From NCBI RefSeq assembly GCF_030732865.1, contig NZ_JASHKB010000001.1, forward strand, positions 186,001-250,000: DNA of 64,000 bases, written 5' to 3'. Both the position numbers and the translations under genes were made by a program. The notes under the pieces are model-generated. The model searched no databases. It saw only the letters and a program-made list of their open reading frames with translations, and was not told the origin of the DNA. Below are positions 1-8,726 of the stretch, piece by piece (positions within the stretch are counted from its first letter, which is position 1; the number at the start of each line of letters is the position of its first letter). The stretch is from Roseitalea sp. MMSF_3546. Lineage in GTDB: Bacteria > Pseudomonadota > Alphaproteobacteria > Rhizobiales > Rhizobiaceae.

Positions 1-1043
1 CGGCGGATGCGGCGCGGATCGGCGTCCAGCACCTCCATCTCGTAGCCGGCGAATGACGGGATCACCTCGCCGCGCACCGGCACGTGGCCCAGGATCGAGA
101 AGATCAGCCCGCCGATCGTGTCGACATTTTCGTCCTCGCGCTGTGCGGCGGCGACGAAATCCTCGCCCAGTTCCTTGCCCGCTTCGACCACCTCGATTCG
201 CGCATCGACGATGAAGGTGTTCTCGTCCTTGCGCTCGATCTGGATCTCGTCCTCGTCATGCTCGTCCTCGATGTCGCCGACAACCATCTCGACCACGTCT
301 TCGAGCGAGACGAGCCCGTCCGTGCCGCCATATTCGTCGATCACCAGCGCCATCTGGATGCGCTGGGTCTGCATCCGGGCCATAAGGTCCGAGGCGAGCA
401 TGGACGGCGGCACGAACAGCACGTCCCGCATCAGCTTGAGCTCTCCGATCGTCCTGGAGAAATCGATCCGCGAGAAATCGAGCCCCGGCGCCGAAGCCTT
501 GCCGTCTGTCTGGCCATTGGCCTTGGCGCCGTTGCCCTTGCCGTTGCCGGCGCTGGCCTGGCGGCCGCCGCGGCGCGTGCGCCGGCGCGCGGTCTTGGTC
601 AGGTATGTGACGACATCGCGGATGTGCACCATGCCGCGCGGATCGTCGAGCGTTTCGTTGTAGACCGGCATCCGGCTGTGCCCGGAGGTCTCGAAGTGCG
701 CGAGCAACTCGCCCAGCGTCGTTGACAGGTCGATCGCCTCGACCTCGGCGCGCGGCACCATCACGTCGACAACGCGCACCTCGCGCAGCCGCAATATGTT
801 GTGCAGCATCACCCGCTCGTCGGCCGAGATGGTCTGGTCGCCGGGTCTTGGCGCGGCCAGCGCATCCTGCAGGTTCTCGCGGATGGTCACATGGCCTTGC
901 GGCCGGAACAGATAGGCCAGGCGCTGGAAGAAGCCCGGCTGCTTTCTGGCGGGGAGGACAGCCGGCAACCCCGTACTCGAGGGATCGGGGTCCTGGCTGG
1001 AAGGCGCATCCGGCGCCTTGGCGTTCGATTGTCGGTCTTCCAT
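1..1043 (-). CDS. corC: CorC/TlyC-type CBS-domain protein (3' end outside window)
   Basis: Reading the minus strand from ATG at 1043 gives an open frame that runs off the window edge, so the C-terminus is missing (about 347 residues present). It has no N-terminal membrane domain, as in the soluble CorC branch of the hemolysin-C family. A CBS pair lies at about residues 92-270 (motif VMVPRAEVEAI near 95, second half VLFVPPSMLASDLM and the typical VIDEYGGTDGLVS). The start of the transporter-associated CorC_HlyC domain follows the acidic stretch EDEHDEDE. Between the two CBS motifs sits a Lys/Gly/Asn/Ala-rich linker (about residues 152-183) that looks disordered. The family is linked to Mg/Co efflux. 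The gene follows ybeY by 6 bp in the same operon. Confidence 0.85.
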   Translation of the reverse strand, partial: MEDRQSNAKAPDAPSSQDPDPSSTGLPAVLPARKQPGFFQRLAYLFRPQGHVTIRENLQDALAAPRPGDQTISADERVMLHNILRLREVRVVDVMVPRAEVEAIDLSTTLGELLAHFETSGHSRMPVYNETLDDPRGMVHIRDVVTYLTKTARRRTRRGGRQASAGNGKGNGAKANGQTDGKASAPGLDFSRIDFSRTIGELKLMRDVLFVPPSMLASDLMARMQTQRIQMALVIDEYGGTDGLVSLEDVVEMVVGDIEDEHDEDEIQIERKDENTFIVDARIEVVEAGKELGEDFVAAAQREDENVDTIGGLIFSILGHVPVRGEVIPSFAGYEMEVLDADPRRIR

Positions 1044-1049
1044 TGTCTC

Positions 1050-1580
1050 TTAGCTGTCGGAAACCGGCGCGTAGGGATCGTCCATTCCCAGATCGGCCAG
1101 TATCACGCGTTCAAGGCGCTCCATCTGCTCGGCTTGGCTGTCTTTGACGTGATCATAACCCAGAAGATGCAAGATTCCATGAACAATCAGGTGAGTCAGA
1201 TGGGCATCGACGCTTTTGCCGTCAATGCCTGCCTCGCGCGCAATCGTTTCGCGCGCCAGCACGATGTCGCCGAGCATGGGCGGCAGCCGATCCCCCGGTG
1301 CCACCGCGAAGACCGGAAAGGACAGCACATTGGTTGGCTTGTCCTGGCCGCGCCATTGCGCGTTCAGCGCCGCGATGGCGGCATCGTCGGCGAAGACCAC
1401 CGAAAGCTCGCTCTCGCTGCCATCGGCCCCAAGGCGGTCGAACGTGGCCGCCAGCGCGGACGTCACAAGAGCGGCGAGTTCGGCCTCCGGCGGCCAGTCC
1501 GGGGCGGTGATCGCGATATCGACGGCAGGCGGTGTCGGTGTCGCCACGCGCCGGTCAATCCCTGCCGCCGGCACGATCAT
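1050..1580 (-). CDS. ybeY: Endoribonuclease YbeY (rRNA maturation factor)
   Basis: YbeY is a zinc metalloprotein needed for 16S rRNA 3' end maturation and late 70S quality control. The signature HGILHLLGYDH near the C-terminus supplies the three zinc-binding histidines, and KPTNVLSFP is the other conserved block. I chose ATG at 1580, giving 176 residues and a 26-bp overlap with phoH. GTG at 1547, just after the phoH stop, is a credible alternative that would remove eleven N-terminal residues. The longer frame upstream of 1580 is phoH in another frame. PhoH-YbeY-CorC is a widely conserved trio. Confidence 0.92.
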   Translation of the reverse strand: MIVPAAGIDRRVATPTPPAVDIAITAPDWPPEAELAALVTSALAATFDRLGADGSESELSVVFADDAAIAALNAQWRGQDKPTNVLSFPVFAVAPGDRLPPMLGDIVLARETIAREAGIDGKSVDAHLTHLIVHGILHLLGYDHVKDSQAEQMERLERVILADLGMDDPYAPVSDS

Positions 1581-2580
1581 AGGCGGCGACGATGCGCGCC
1601 ACCAGCGGATGGCGCACCACATCGGCCTCGCCGAAGCGCACCGTGACGATGCCTTCCACACCGGCGAGCAGGTCCAGCGCCTCGATCAGACCCGATCTCT
1701 GGCCGGGCGGCAGGTCGACCTGGCTGGGATCGCCCGTGACGATCATGCGCGCATTCTCGCCAAGCCGCGTCAGGAACATCTTCATCTGCATCGACGTGGT
1801 GTTCTGCGCCTCGTCGAGGATCACCGCGGCGTGGGACAGCGTGCGCCCGCGCATGAAGGCGAGCGGGGCGATCTCGATGACGCCGGCGGCGAGCGCGCGC
1901 TCCACCTTCTCGCCGGGGATCATGTCGTAGAGCGCGTCGTAAAGCGGGCGAAGATAGGGATCGACCTTTTCCTTCATGTCTCCGGGCAGAAAGCCGAGCC
2001 GTTCGCCCGCCTCCACCGCCGGACGCGACAGGATGATGCGGTCGACCTGGCCGCGCTCGAGCAGCATGGCGGCGTGGGCGACGGCCAGGAAGGTCTTGCC
2101 GGTGCCCGCCGGGCCGATGCCGAACACCAGTTCGGCGCGTTCGAGCGCCCGCATATAGGCGTCCTGATTGGGCGTGCGCGCGCTGACGGTGCGCTTGCGC
2201 GTGGCGATCTGCGCGGCGGCGAGGCGGTGCGCGCCATCGAGCGTTGGCAGCGAGAGCTGGTCGTCGTCCGCCATTGCCATCCGCAGCGCGCCTTCGACGT
2301 CGGAGGCCTCCGGCTCCAGCCCCTCGCTTTCCATCCTGTCATAGAGCCAGTCGAGCGCGCGCCGGGCCTGTTCGGTGGCCACCGGTTCGCCCTTGATGGT
2401 CACCTGGTTGCCGCGCGCACGCACATCCACGCCCAGCTGCTGCTCGATCAGGGCCAGGTTCTGGTCGAACTGGCCGAACAGGCCGCGCGCATGGTGATTG
2501 TTGTCGAACGTCAGGACGATGTGGGCGAGATCGGATGCACCATGCGGCGCCGTCTGCAGCTTGACCCCGCTCGTGCTCAA
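1555..2580 (-). CDS. phoH: PhoH family ATPase/helicase-like protein
   Basis: The 341-residue product has Walker A GIGPAGTGKT around residues 153-162 and Walker B VILDEAQN, the core of the PhoH P-loop family. An N-terminal KH-like segment (about 20-110) carries the usual NLALIEQQLGV motif. PhoH is a cytoplasmic ATPase, probably an RNA remodeller acting with YbeY; its exact substrate is unsettled. Start at ATG 2580, 22 bp after the miaB stop. Length and domain order match the rhizobial family. Confidence 0.93.
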   Translation of the reverse strand: MSTSGVKLQTAPHGASDLAHIVLTFDNNHHARGLFGQFDQNLALIEQQLGVDVRARGNQVTIKGEPVATEQARRALDWLYDRMESEGLEPEASDVEGALRMAMADDDQLSLPTLDGAHRLAAAQIATRKRTVSARTPNQDAYMRALERAELVFGIGPAGTGKTFLAVAHAAMLLERGQVDRIILSRPAVEAGERLGFLPGDMKEKVDPYLRPLYDALYDMIPGEKVERALAAGVIEIAPLAFMRGRTLSHAAVILDEAQNTTSMQMKMFLTRLGENARMIVTGDPSQVDLPPGQRSGLIEALDLLAGVEGIVTVRFGEADVVRHPLVARIVAAYDRAGGRD

Positions 2581-2602
2581 ACGAACCGCCCGTTCAGTTC
2601 GG

Positions 2603-4018
2603 TCATGCCGCGTCCCTGCGCTCGCTGCGGCCGGCTGCCGCCACGCCTTCCGAGATCAGGCTGTTGGTCGAAGCCCGATCGATTCGCACCGTCACTATAT
2701 CGCCGATCTTTCCGACAGTTTCATCACAGATGACCGGCTGCAGGAAGGGTGAACGTCCAACGAGCTGTCCCGGTTCCCGGCCCGGCTTTTCCAGCAGCAC
2801 CGCGATGCTGGTCCCGGCGAGCGAGGCCATGAAGGCCGCCTGCTGCTCGCCGAGCAGCGCCTGCAGGCGATGAAGGCGTTCGGTCTTGACCCGCTCGTCG
2901 ACCTGCGCGTCCATGTCCGCGCCCGGCGTCCCGGGCCGCGTCGAATATTTGAACGAAAACGCCTGTGCATAGCCGACATCGCGCACGATCCGCATCGTCG
3001 CCTCGAAATCGTCCTCGCCCTCGCCGGGAAAGCCCACGATGAAATCGCCCGATAGCGCGATATCCGGCCGCGCCGTGCGGATGCGGTCGACCAGCCGTCG
3101 ATAGTCGTCGGCGGTGTGCCGGCGGTTCATCGCCTTCAGGACGCGGTCGGAGCCCGCCTGCACCGGCAGGTGCAGATAGGGCATCAGCATGTCCAGGTCG
3201 CGATGCGCGGCGATCAGCGCGTCATCCATGTCGCGCGGATGGCTGGTGGTGTAGCGCAGGCGCGCAAGGCCGTCGATCTTCGCCAGTTCGTGCAGCAAGG
3301 CGCCAAGGCCCCATTGGCGGCCGTCCGGGCCCTCGCCGTGCCAGGCATTGACGTTCTGGCCCAAAAGCGTGATCTCGCGCACGCCCGCCGCGGCGAGCCG
3401 CCGCGCCTCATCGACGATCTGGGCGACCGGCCGGGAGACCTCGGCGCCGCGCGTATAGGGCACAACGCAGAAGGTGCAGAACTTGTCGCAGCCCTCCTGC
3501 ACGGTCAAAAAGGCGCTCACCCCCCGGCTGCGGACCTGGCGCCGATCCTGCGCCGGCAGGTGCTCGAACTTGTCCTCGACCGCGAACTCGGTATCGACGA
3601 CGGCCTCGCCCCCACGCGCCCGGGCTATGATCTCGGGCAGCCGGTGATAGGTTGTCGGCCCGACGACGAAATCGACCGCCGGCGCGCGGCGCACGATCTC
3701 GGCGCCCTCGGCCTGGGCGACGCAGCCGGCAACGCCGATCATCAGATCGCCGCCCGCCTTGTTCCGGCGGGCGCGCAACTGCTTGAGCCGCCCGATCTCC
3801 GAATAGACCTTTTCGGCCGCCTTTTCGCGGATGTGGCAGGTGTTGAGCAGCACCATGTCCGCCTCGTCGGGCGCATCGGTCTCGACAAAGCCGTCGCGCG
3901 CCAGCGCATCGGCCATGCGCTGGCTGTCATAGACGTTCATCTGGCACCCAAAGGTCTTCACGAAGACCTTGCGGGTGTTCGGCCGGTCGTGGCGGGCGGG
4001 CGGATTGCGATCGCTCAT
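2603..4018 (-). CDS. miaB: tRNA-2-methylthio-N6-dimethylallyladenosine synthase
   Basis: MiaB adds the 2-methylthio group to i6A37 of tRNAs reading UNN codons, using SAM and two [4Fe-4S] clusters. The 471-residue product shows the N-terminal MTTase domain with three cysteines (TFGCQMN, NTCHIRE, VAGCVAQ), then the radical-SAM triad GCDKFCTFC, and a C-terminal TRAM domain (about residues 395-455). Start is ATG 4018, which overlaps the plsC stop as ATGA; the longer open frame upstream is a shadow of plsC. Confidence 0.96.
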   Translation of the reverse strand: MSDRNPPARHDRPNTRKVFVKTFGCQMNVYDSQRMADALARDGFVETDAPDEADMVLLNTCHIREKAAEKVYSEIGRLKQLRARRNKAGGDLMIGVAGCVAQAEGAEIVRRAPAVDFVVGPTTYHRLPEIIARARGGEAVVDTEFAVEDKFEHLPAQDRRQVRSRGVSAFLTVQEGCDKFCTFCVVPYTRGAEVSRPVAQIVDEARRLAAAGVREITLLGQNVNAWHGEGPDGRQWGLGALLHELAKIDGLARLRYTTSHPRDMDDALIAAHRDLDMLMPYLHLPVQAGSDRVLKAMNRRHTADDYRRLVDRIRTARPDIALSGDFIVGFPGEGEDDFEATMRIVRDVGYAQAFSFKYSTRPGTPGADMDAQVDERVKTERLHRLQALLGEQQAAFMASLAGTSIAVLLEKPGREPGQLVGRSPFLQPVICDETVGKIGDIVTVRIDRASTNSLISEGVAAAGRSERRDAA

Positions 4019-4854
4019 GGGGCGCGTTCTAGCGTTTTTTGCGGCGTGGGGGAAGCGGGGGCGCGGCCGCGCAGCAGCGCCGAGACCATGGCGCGCACCT
4101 GCTCTTCGGCGGTCGCGGCAAGCGCCTTGCGGTCGGTCGCCGCGTCGACGCCGATCGGCGCACCGAAGGCGATGGCGATGTCGATGCGCCCCTCGCGCAG
4201 CACGCGCCAAAGATGCGGCGCCATGGCGATGTCGCCCGGCCAGGCCGCCAGCGGCCGGCCGAAGCGTCCGAGCGGCATGCCGTCGGCACCGACATAGGCG
4301 ATGGCCGCGGGCACGACCTGGCCCATGGGCCGCCGGTCACCGCGCCGGCCGACGCCGAGCGCGCCGAACAGCGCGGACTTGAAGGGACGAACGAAATTGC
4401 CGCAGGAGGTGGTCCCCTCCGCAAACAGGACAAGATCGTCGCCGCGCGCCAGCCGGTCGCCGATCGTCGCCGCCTGCCGGCCGGTGGCGCTGCGCACGCT
4501 GCGGTCGATGAAGACGCTGTCCTGCAGCCTGGCGAGCAGGCCGAAGAACGGCCACCCCCGGACCTCGTCCTTGGCGATGAAACTGACCTCGGCCACCGCC
4601 CCGAGCGCGACGATATCGAGCCAGGAGACATGGTTCGCCGCGATCAGCACGCCCGGCCGACCGGGCGCCGGCGGCGTGCCGTGGACAAGGATGCGCAGGC
4701 CGAGCGCCCGGGCGGCGGCCCGATGCCACAGCCGCGCGGTGCGCTTGCGCAGCGCCATGCCGCGCCATTGCGCGACCAGATGCACCGGCAGCAGGGCGAT
4801 CGTGACCGTCGCGATGGCCGCCGCCGCCAGCACGGCGCGAACGGTGCCGTTCAC
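4015..4854 (-). CDS. plsC: 1-acyl-sn-glycerol-3-phosphate acyltransferase
   Basis: The 279-residue product has an N-terminal hydrophobic anchor (about residues 5-28) and the PlsC acyltransferase blocks: NHVSWLDI (catalytic HxxxxD), FIDRS, FAEGTTS and VPAAIAY. This fits lysophosphatidic-acid acyltransferase, making phosphatidic acid at the inner membrane. Start is GTG 4854, overlapping the rimI stop as GTGA; upstream residues in this frame are the rimI gene out of frame. A lyso-ornithine-lipid acyltransferase (OlsA type) cannot be excluded, since an olsB-like gene lies at 30.5 kb, but its place between rimI and miaB argues for housekeeping PlsC. Confidence 0.85.
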   Translation of the reverse strand: MNGTVRAVLAAAAIATVTIALLPVHLVAQWRGMALRKRTARLWHRAAARALGLRILVHGTPPAPGRPGVLIAANHVSWLDIVALGAVAEVSFIAKDEVRGWPFFGLLARLQDSVFIDRSVRSATGRQAATIGDRLARGDDLVLFAEGTTSCGNFVRPFKSALFGALGVGRRGDRRPMGQVVPAAIAYVGADGMPLGRFGRPLAAWPGDIAMAPHLWRVLREGRIDIAIAFGAPIGVDAATDRKALAATAEEQVRAMVSALLRGRAPASPTPQKTLERAP

Positions 4855-5363
4855 CGCCAGGCTCGCCTGGCCGGCGCGTCGCGCCGCATCACGATGGCGC
4901 GCGACTTCTGCGCGTCGGCGCCCGCATAGTAGTCCGGCCGGTCGCCCACGGTCACGAAGCCGAGCCGCTGATAGAGCGCGCGCGCCGCGGCGTTGGTCTC
5001 GTCGACCTCCAGGAACACCGAGGCGATGCGCTCGCGATAGGCATGGGTCAGGACACCGTCCATCAGCCGCCGACCGACGCCATAGCCCTGCCAGTCCGGT
5101 TTGACCGCGATGGTCAGGATTTCGGCCTCGTCGGCCGCCATCCGCGCCAGCACGAAGCCGACGGTCGCCGTGCCCCACCAGTCCGTGCCGCGCGCGACGA
5201 AGCCGAAGACCCCGTCGCGGCCCGAAAGCGTGGCGATCTCGCCATCGGTCCAGGGCCGGGCGAAATTGGCCGCGTGGATCTGGGCGGCATCGTGCACATG
5301 ATCGGCCTCGAAGGGATGGATCGCGATCTGGTCGGCCGGCCACAGCCCGAACAGCCATCTCAT
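4851..5363 (-). CDS. rimI: Ribosomal-protein alanine N-acetyltransferase (GNAT)
   Basis: The 170-residue GNAT protein has the acetyl-CoA loop QGYGVGRRLM around residues 91-100 and the motif FLEVDETNAAARALYQRLGF typical of RimI. RimI acetylates the N-terminal alanine of ribosomal protein S18. ATG 5363 overlaps the tsaB stop as ATGA, and the family pairing tsaB-rimI supports the call over a generic GNAT. The tail ends in a basic run and overlaps the plsC GTG start. Confidence 0.88.
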   Translation of the reverse strand: MRWLFGLWPADQIAIHPFEADHVHDAAQIHAANFARPWTDGEIATLSGRDGVFGFVARGTDWWGTATVGFVLARMAADEAEILTIAVKPDWQGYGVGRRLMDGVLTHAYRERIASVFLEVDETNAAARALYQRLGFVTVGDRPDYYAGADAQKSRAIVMRRDAPARRAWR

Positions 5364-6058
5364 CGCACGGGCTCCGTTGTGGCGCGCGGCAGCGCAAAGC
5401 CCGATTGCGGTTTGGCGTCGGCCTCGCGCAGATAGAGCGGAACGGGCCGGTGGCTGAAGCGCATGCCGGCGCGCGCCACCGCTTCGATCGTGCCGACGGG
5501 CCGGTCGATGGCGGCGCAAGGCGCGGCGCGCCCGGATGCCGCGATCGACGCGGCCGCAGGTCCCGCGCCGTTGCCGACCAAAAGGGCGGTCCCGGCGTCG
5601 ATCCGACCGGCCGCCTCGGTCTCGGCGATGGCGGCGGGCTCGTCGCGTGCCGCGCCGTCGGGGCCGAAATGCTGGATGAAGAGTTGGCCGCGCCCGCCCT
5701 GAATGACGGTGCCGAATGGCGCGTCGGGCGCGATCTCCGCGACCGCCTGCATGGCGAGCGCCTCGAGCGTGGTGACGCCTGTCGCCGGCACGTCGAGCGC
5801 CAGCGCGTAGCCGCGCGCGGCCGCAACACCCACGCGAATCCCGGTGAACGAGCCCGGCCCGATGGTCACCGCGATCCCGTCGAGCGCCGCAAAGTCGATA
5901 TCCGCCCGCGCCATGACCGCGCCGATCACCGCCATCAGCCGTTCGGCGTGACCGCGACCGATATCATGCTCGTCCGACGCCAGCACACGGTCGGCCTGCG
6001 GGTCGAACAGGCAGGCCGAGCAGTAGCGTGCGGCGGTGTCGATCACGAGGGTCGGCAT
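5360..6058 (-). CDS. tsaB: tRNA threonylcarbamoyladenosine biosynthesis protein TsaB
   Basis: The 232-residue protein starts with the ASKHA phosphate-1 strand LVIDTA and carries TIGPGSFTGIRVGVAAARG, the diagnostic YeaZ/TsaB block. TsaB is the non-catalytic partner of TsaD and TsaE in t6A37 synthesis. The first of a run of overlapping genes continuing to corC. The 39 bp upstream separate it from the last gene of the galactoside operon on the same strand; I see no strong terminator there, only a short GC-rich stem-loop, so read-through is possible. Confidence 0.93.
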   Translation of the reverse strand: MPTLVIDTAARYCSACLFDPQADRVLASDEHDIGRGHAERLMAVIGAVMARADIDFAALDGIAVTIGPGSFTGIRVGVAAARGYALALDVPATGVTTLEALAMQAVAEIAPDAPFGTVIQGGRGQLFIQHFGPDGAARDEPAAIAETEAAGRIDAGTALLVGNGAGPAAASIAASGRAAPCAAIDRPVGTIEAVARAGMRFSHRPVPLYLREADAKPQSGFALPRATTEPVR

Positions 6059-6097
6059 GATCGCCTGTGGTATTGCCCTTGGCGCCGCCGGGCAAGG

Positions 6098-8083
6098 TCA
6101 CAGATCGCGGCGCAGCGCCATCACGCCGCGCGGCGGCAGCGGATTTGCGCCCAGCACCACCGTGCCCGCCATGGCCGCATCGGGCACCGTGGCCGGCTCC
6201 GGCCCGTAATTGAAGACGTAGCGCAGCGCGCCATGGTCGCGGATGCGCACATCGCGCGGCAGGTCGATGGCGGCGAGGCCGGCGCGGGCGAGGGCGGCGC
6301 GCACGATGGTCTCGGCGAGAGCCGCATCGGGCCGTCCGGCGAGATAGTCGATCCGCCCGCACCGCAGATGCGCCGCATGCCCGTCCTGCGATTTCAGGAC
6401 GGTCTCGACTTCGCCGCCGCCGACCCTGACGAATTCGCGCCAGCCCTCGAAATGCGTGCCGTCCGCAAGCGGAACCGGCGCAAATGGCGGCCGGCTTTCG
6501 ACACGCGTCACGGCGATATCGATGAGCCTCCGGAGCGGGCCGGGCGGCAGATCGGGATGGATCGAAAAGTCCGGCGTCTTGGAGCCCGAACGCGGGCCGA
6601 CGATCACCTGGGCATCGCCGCGCGCCAGTTCGTCGACGAGCGCCTCGCCTGGCGCGAACACCGACGGCATCACGACCAGACTTCGTCCGGCGACCGCCGC
6701 GGCCGTCGGCGGCACCACATCCACGCTCGCCCCGCAGCGTCGCAGCGCGCGATAGAACCGCAGCGCCATGTCCAGATGCGAAAAGTCGGCGCCCTGTGGC
6801 TGGATCGTCCAGGCCCAGGCGCTCTCATAGTCGAAGACCAGCGCCACTTCCGCGCGCGTCGGCACCGCCATCGCCGCCAGCGTATCGAGCTCGGCAGCGA
6901 CCTGCCGGCAGACGTGCCAGCCCTCGTTCCTTTCTCCATCGGGCAGCAGCAGGCCCTCATGCATCTGCTCCTGGGCGAACGGCACCTGCCGCCAGCGGAA
7001 ATAGGACACGATCTCCGCGCCCGCCGCAAACGCCTCGAACGCCCAAAGGCGCAGCGCGCCCGGCTCCGGCGCCGGGTTGAACGGCGCCCAGTTCACCGGG
7101 CCTGGCTGCTGTTCCATCACCCACCAGCGCCCCGCATCGCCGTTGCGCACCTGCCCGCAGGCCCGGTACAGATCGTGGTGAAAGGCCTGCAGATCGGGGT
7201 CGCCCACGCCCAGATAGCGCCGCTTGTGGTCCGGATCCGCGGTGTCGCGGTCGAGAAAGCCGATCGGGTAGGAGTCCCAGGTGGCGATGTCCAGATCGGC
7301 GCTCACCGCATAGTGGTCGAAACCGGTCTCCGAACCCATGAAATTGTGGCTTATCGGCCGCCCCGGCGAATGGGCGCGGATGATGCGCGCCTGCAGCCGG
7401 TTGAAGCTGACCACCTGCTCGGAGGAAAACCGCCGGAAATCCATCACATGGGCCGGGTTGGGCTCGGTGACGGTCAGGTTGGGCAGCTCGATCTCGTCGA
7501 ATGCGCGATAGGCCATCGACCAGAAGACATTGCCCCAGGCCCGGTTCAGTGAGTCGACTGACTGGTATTTTTGCGCCAGCCAGTCGCGAAATTCGTCGCG
7601 GGCGGCTGCCGAGTGGCTGACTACCGTGTCGTGGCAGCCATATTCATTGTCGGTCTGCCAGGCTTCCAGGGCCGGGTGAGTGCCGTAGCGCCTGGCCAGC
7701 GCCTCGACGATGCGCGCGCATTCGGCCCGGTATCCCCGGTGGGAGAAGCAATAGTGCCGGCGCGAGCCGAAGCCGCGCGGGCGCCCCTCGGCGTCGATGG
7801 CGACCATGTCGGGCATGGCATCGACCAGCCATTTGGGCGGGGTCGCCGTCGGCGTGCCGACAATGACGCGCAGGCCGGCCGCGTGCAGAACCTCGAAGGC
7901 GTCGTCCAGCCAGTCGAAATCGTATCGGCCCGGTTCGGGCTCGAGCCGGCTCCAGGCGAACTCGCCGATCCGCACATGCGAAATGCCCGCTTCGACCATC
8001 AGCGCCGCATCCACCGGCCAGCGCGCGCGCGGCCAGTGCTCGGGATAATAGCAGGTGCCCAGCCGCTGGCGCCGCGCGGTCAT
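6098..8083 (-). CDS. Beta-galactosidase, glycoside hydrolase family 42
   Basis: The 661-residue protein has the GH42 architecture: an N-terminal TIM barrel beginning LGTCYYPEHWP, acid/base Glu147 in TDNEYG, nucleophile Glu324 in VMEQQPGPVNW, then a trimerisation domain (about 390-590) and a C-terminal beta domain. No signal peptide, so it cleaves beta-galactosides in the cytoplasm after uptake. It is the last gene of the minus-strand galactoside operon and its ATG overlaps the aldolase stop as ATGA. Substrate could be lactose, galactobiose or another beta-galactoside. Confidence 0.93.
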   Translation of the reverse strand: MTARRQRLGTCYYPEHWPRARWPVDAALMVEAGISHVRIGEFAWSRLEPEPGRYDFDWLDDAFEVLHAAGLRVIVGTPTATPPKWLVDAMPDMVAIDAEGRPRGFGSRRHYCFSHRGYRAECARIVEALARRYGTHPALEAWQTDNEYGCHDTVVSHSAAARDEFRDWLAQKYQSVDSLNRAWGNVFWSMAYRAFDEIELPNLTVTEPNPAHVMDFRRFSSEQVVSFNRLQARIIRAHSPGRPISHNFMGSETGFDHYAVSADLDIATWDSYPIGFLDRDTADPDHKRRYLGVGDPDLQAFHHDLYRACGQVRNGDAGRWWVMEQQPGPVNWAPFNPAPEPGALRLWAFEAFAAGAEIVSYFRWRQVPFAQEQMHEGLLLPDGERNEGWHVCRQVAAELDTLAAMAVPTRAEVALVFDYESAWAWTIQPQGADFSHLDMALRFYRALRRCGASVDVVPPTAAAVAGRSLVVMPSVFAPGEALVDELARGDAQVIVGPRSGSKTPDFSIHPDLPPGPLRRLIDIAVTRVESRPPFAPVPLADGTHFEGWREFVRVGGGEVETVLKSQDGHAAHLRCGRIDYLAGRPDAALAETIVRAALARAGLAAIDLPRDVRIRDHGALRYVFNYGPEPATVPDAAMAGTVVLGANPLPPRGVMALRRDL

Positions 8084-8724
8084 GGCGCGATCGCGTCAAG
8101 AGCGGCGACCGCGCGCCGTGCCCGCTCGGCCACTTCGCCCGCTTCCATGCCGGGTGCGAAAAGCGACGAGCCCAGCCCGAACGTCCTCACACCGACCGCC
8201 GCATAGGCGGCGAAATCGGCGTCCGAAACGCCGCCCACCGCGCCCACGACGCAACCCTTCGGCAGGATGGCCATGACCGCCTTGATGCCGGCCGGGCCGA
8301 GCACGCTTGCCGGGAAAAACTTCAGCGCCGATGCGCCATGCGACAGCGCCGCCAGCGCCTCGGTCGCCGTGAAGACGCCGGGCATGGTCACCAGCCCGCG
8401 CGCGCCGGCGCGCGCCATCACCGCGGCATCGATATTGGGCGAGACCAGCAGACGGCCGCCGCAATCGGCCAGCCGGTCGACATCGTGCGGGTCGAGCACC
8501 GTGCCGGCGCCCACCAGCACCGTGTCGCCGTGGCGTCGGGCGATCGTCTCGATGGAGGCGAAGGGCTCGGGGGAGTTGAGCGGCACCTCGATGGCTTCGA
8601 ACCCCGCCTCGACGAGCGCGTCGGCAATGGCGGGAGCGGCGTCGGGCGTCAGCCCGCGCAGGATCGCGATCAGCCCGCGCGACAGGTGCGGCCATGGTGC
8701 GGTCGGCGTTCGCGGTCGGCCCAT
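8080..8724 (-). CDS. dgoA: 2-dehydro-3-deoxy-6-phosphogalactonate aldolase
   Basis: The 214-residue class I aldolase shows the KDPG/KDPGal blocks GLIAILRG, IEVPLNSPEP (Glu46), VGAGTVL, MPGVFTATEA and LKFFPAS with the Schiff-base lysine near residue 135. EVPLNSP rather than EVTLRTP is typical of the galactonate enzyme, which yields pyruvate and glyceraldehyde-3-phosphate. The adjacent dgoK makes its substrate. ATG 8724 lies 2 bp past the dgoK stop. A dual KDPG/KDPGal activity is possible. Confidence 0.9.
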   Translation of the reverse strand: MGRPRTPTAPWPHLSRGLIAILRGLTPDAAPAIADALVEAGFEAIEVPLNSPEPFASIETIARRHGDTVLVGAGTVLDPHDVDRLADCGGRLLVSPNIDAAVMARAGARGLVTMPGVFTATEALAALSHGASALKFFPASVLGPAGIKAVMAILPKGCVVGAVGGVSDADFAAYAAVGVRTFGLGSSLFAPGMEAGEVAERARRAVAALDAIAP

Positions 8725-8726
8725 GG

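Noticed and set aside
6059-6097. Terminator between the galactoside operon and tsaB
   Set aside because: TTGCCC/GGGCAA can pair but the stem is only 6 bp and no T-tract follows on the minus strand.
5405-7552. 715-codon plus-strand frame
   Set aside because: Antisense to tsaB and the GH42 gene; composition is Arg/His/Asp-rich as expected of a shadow.
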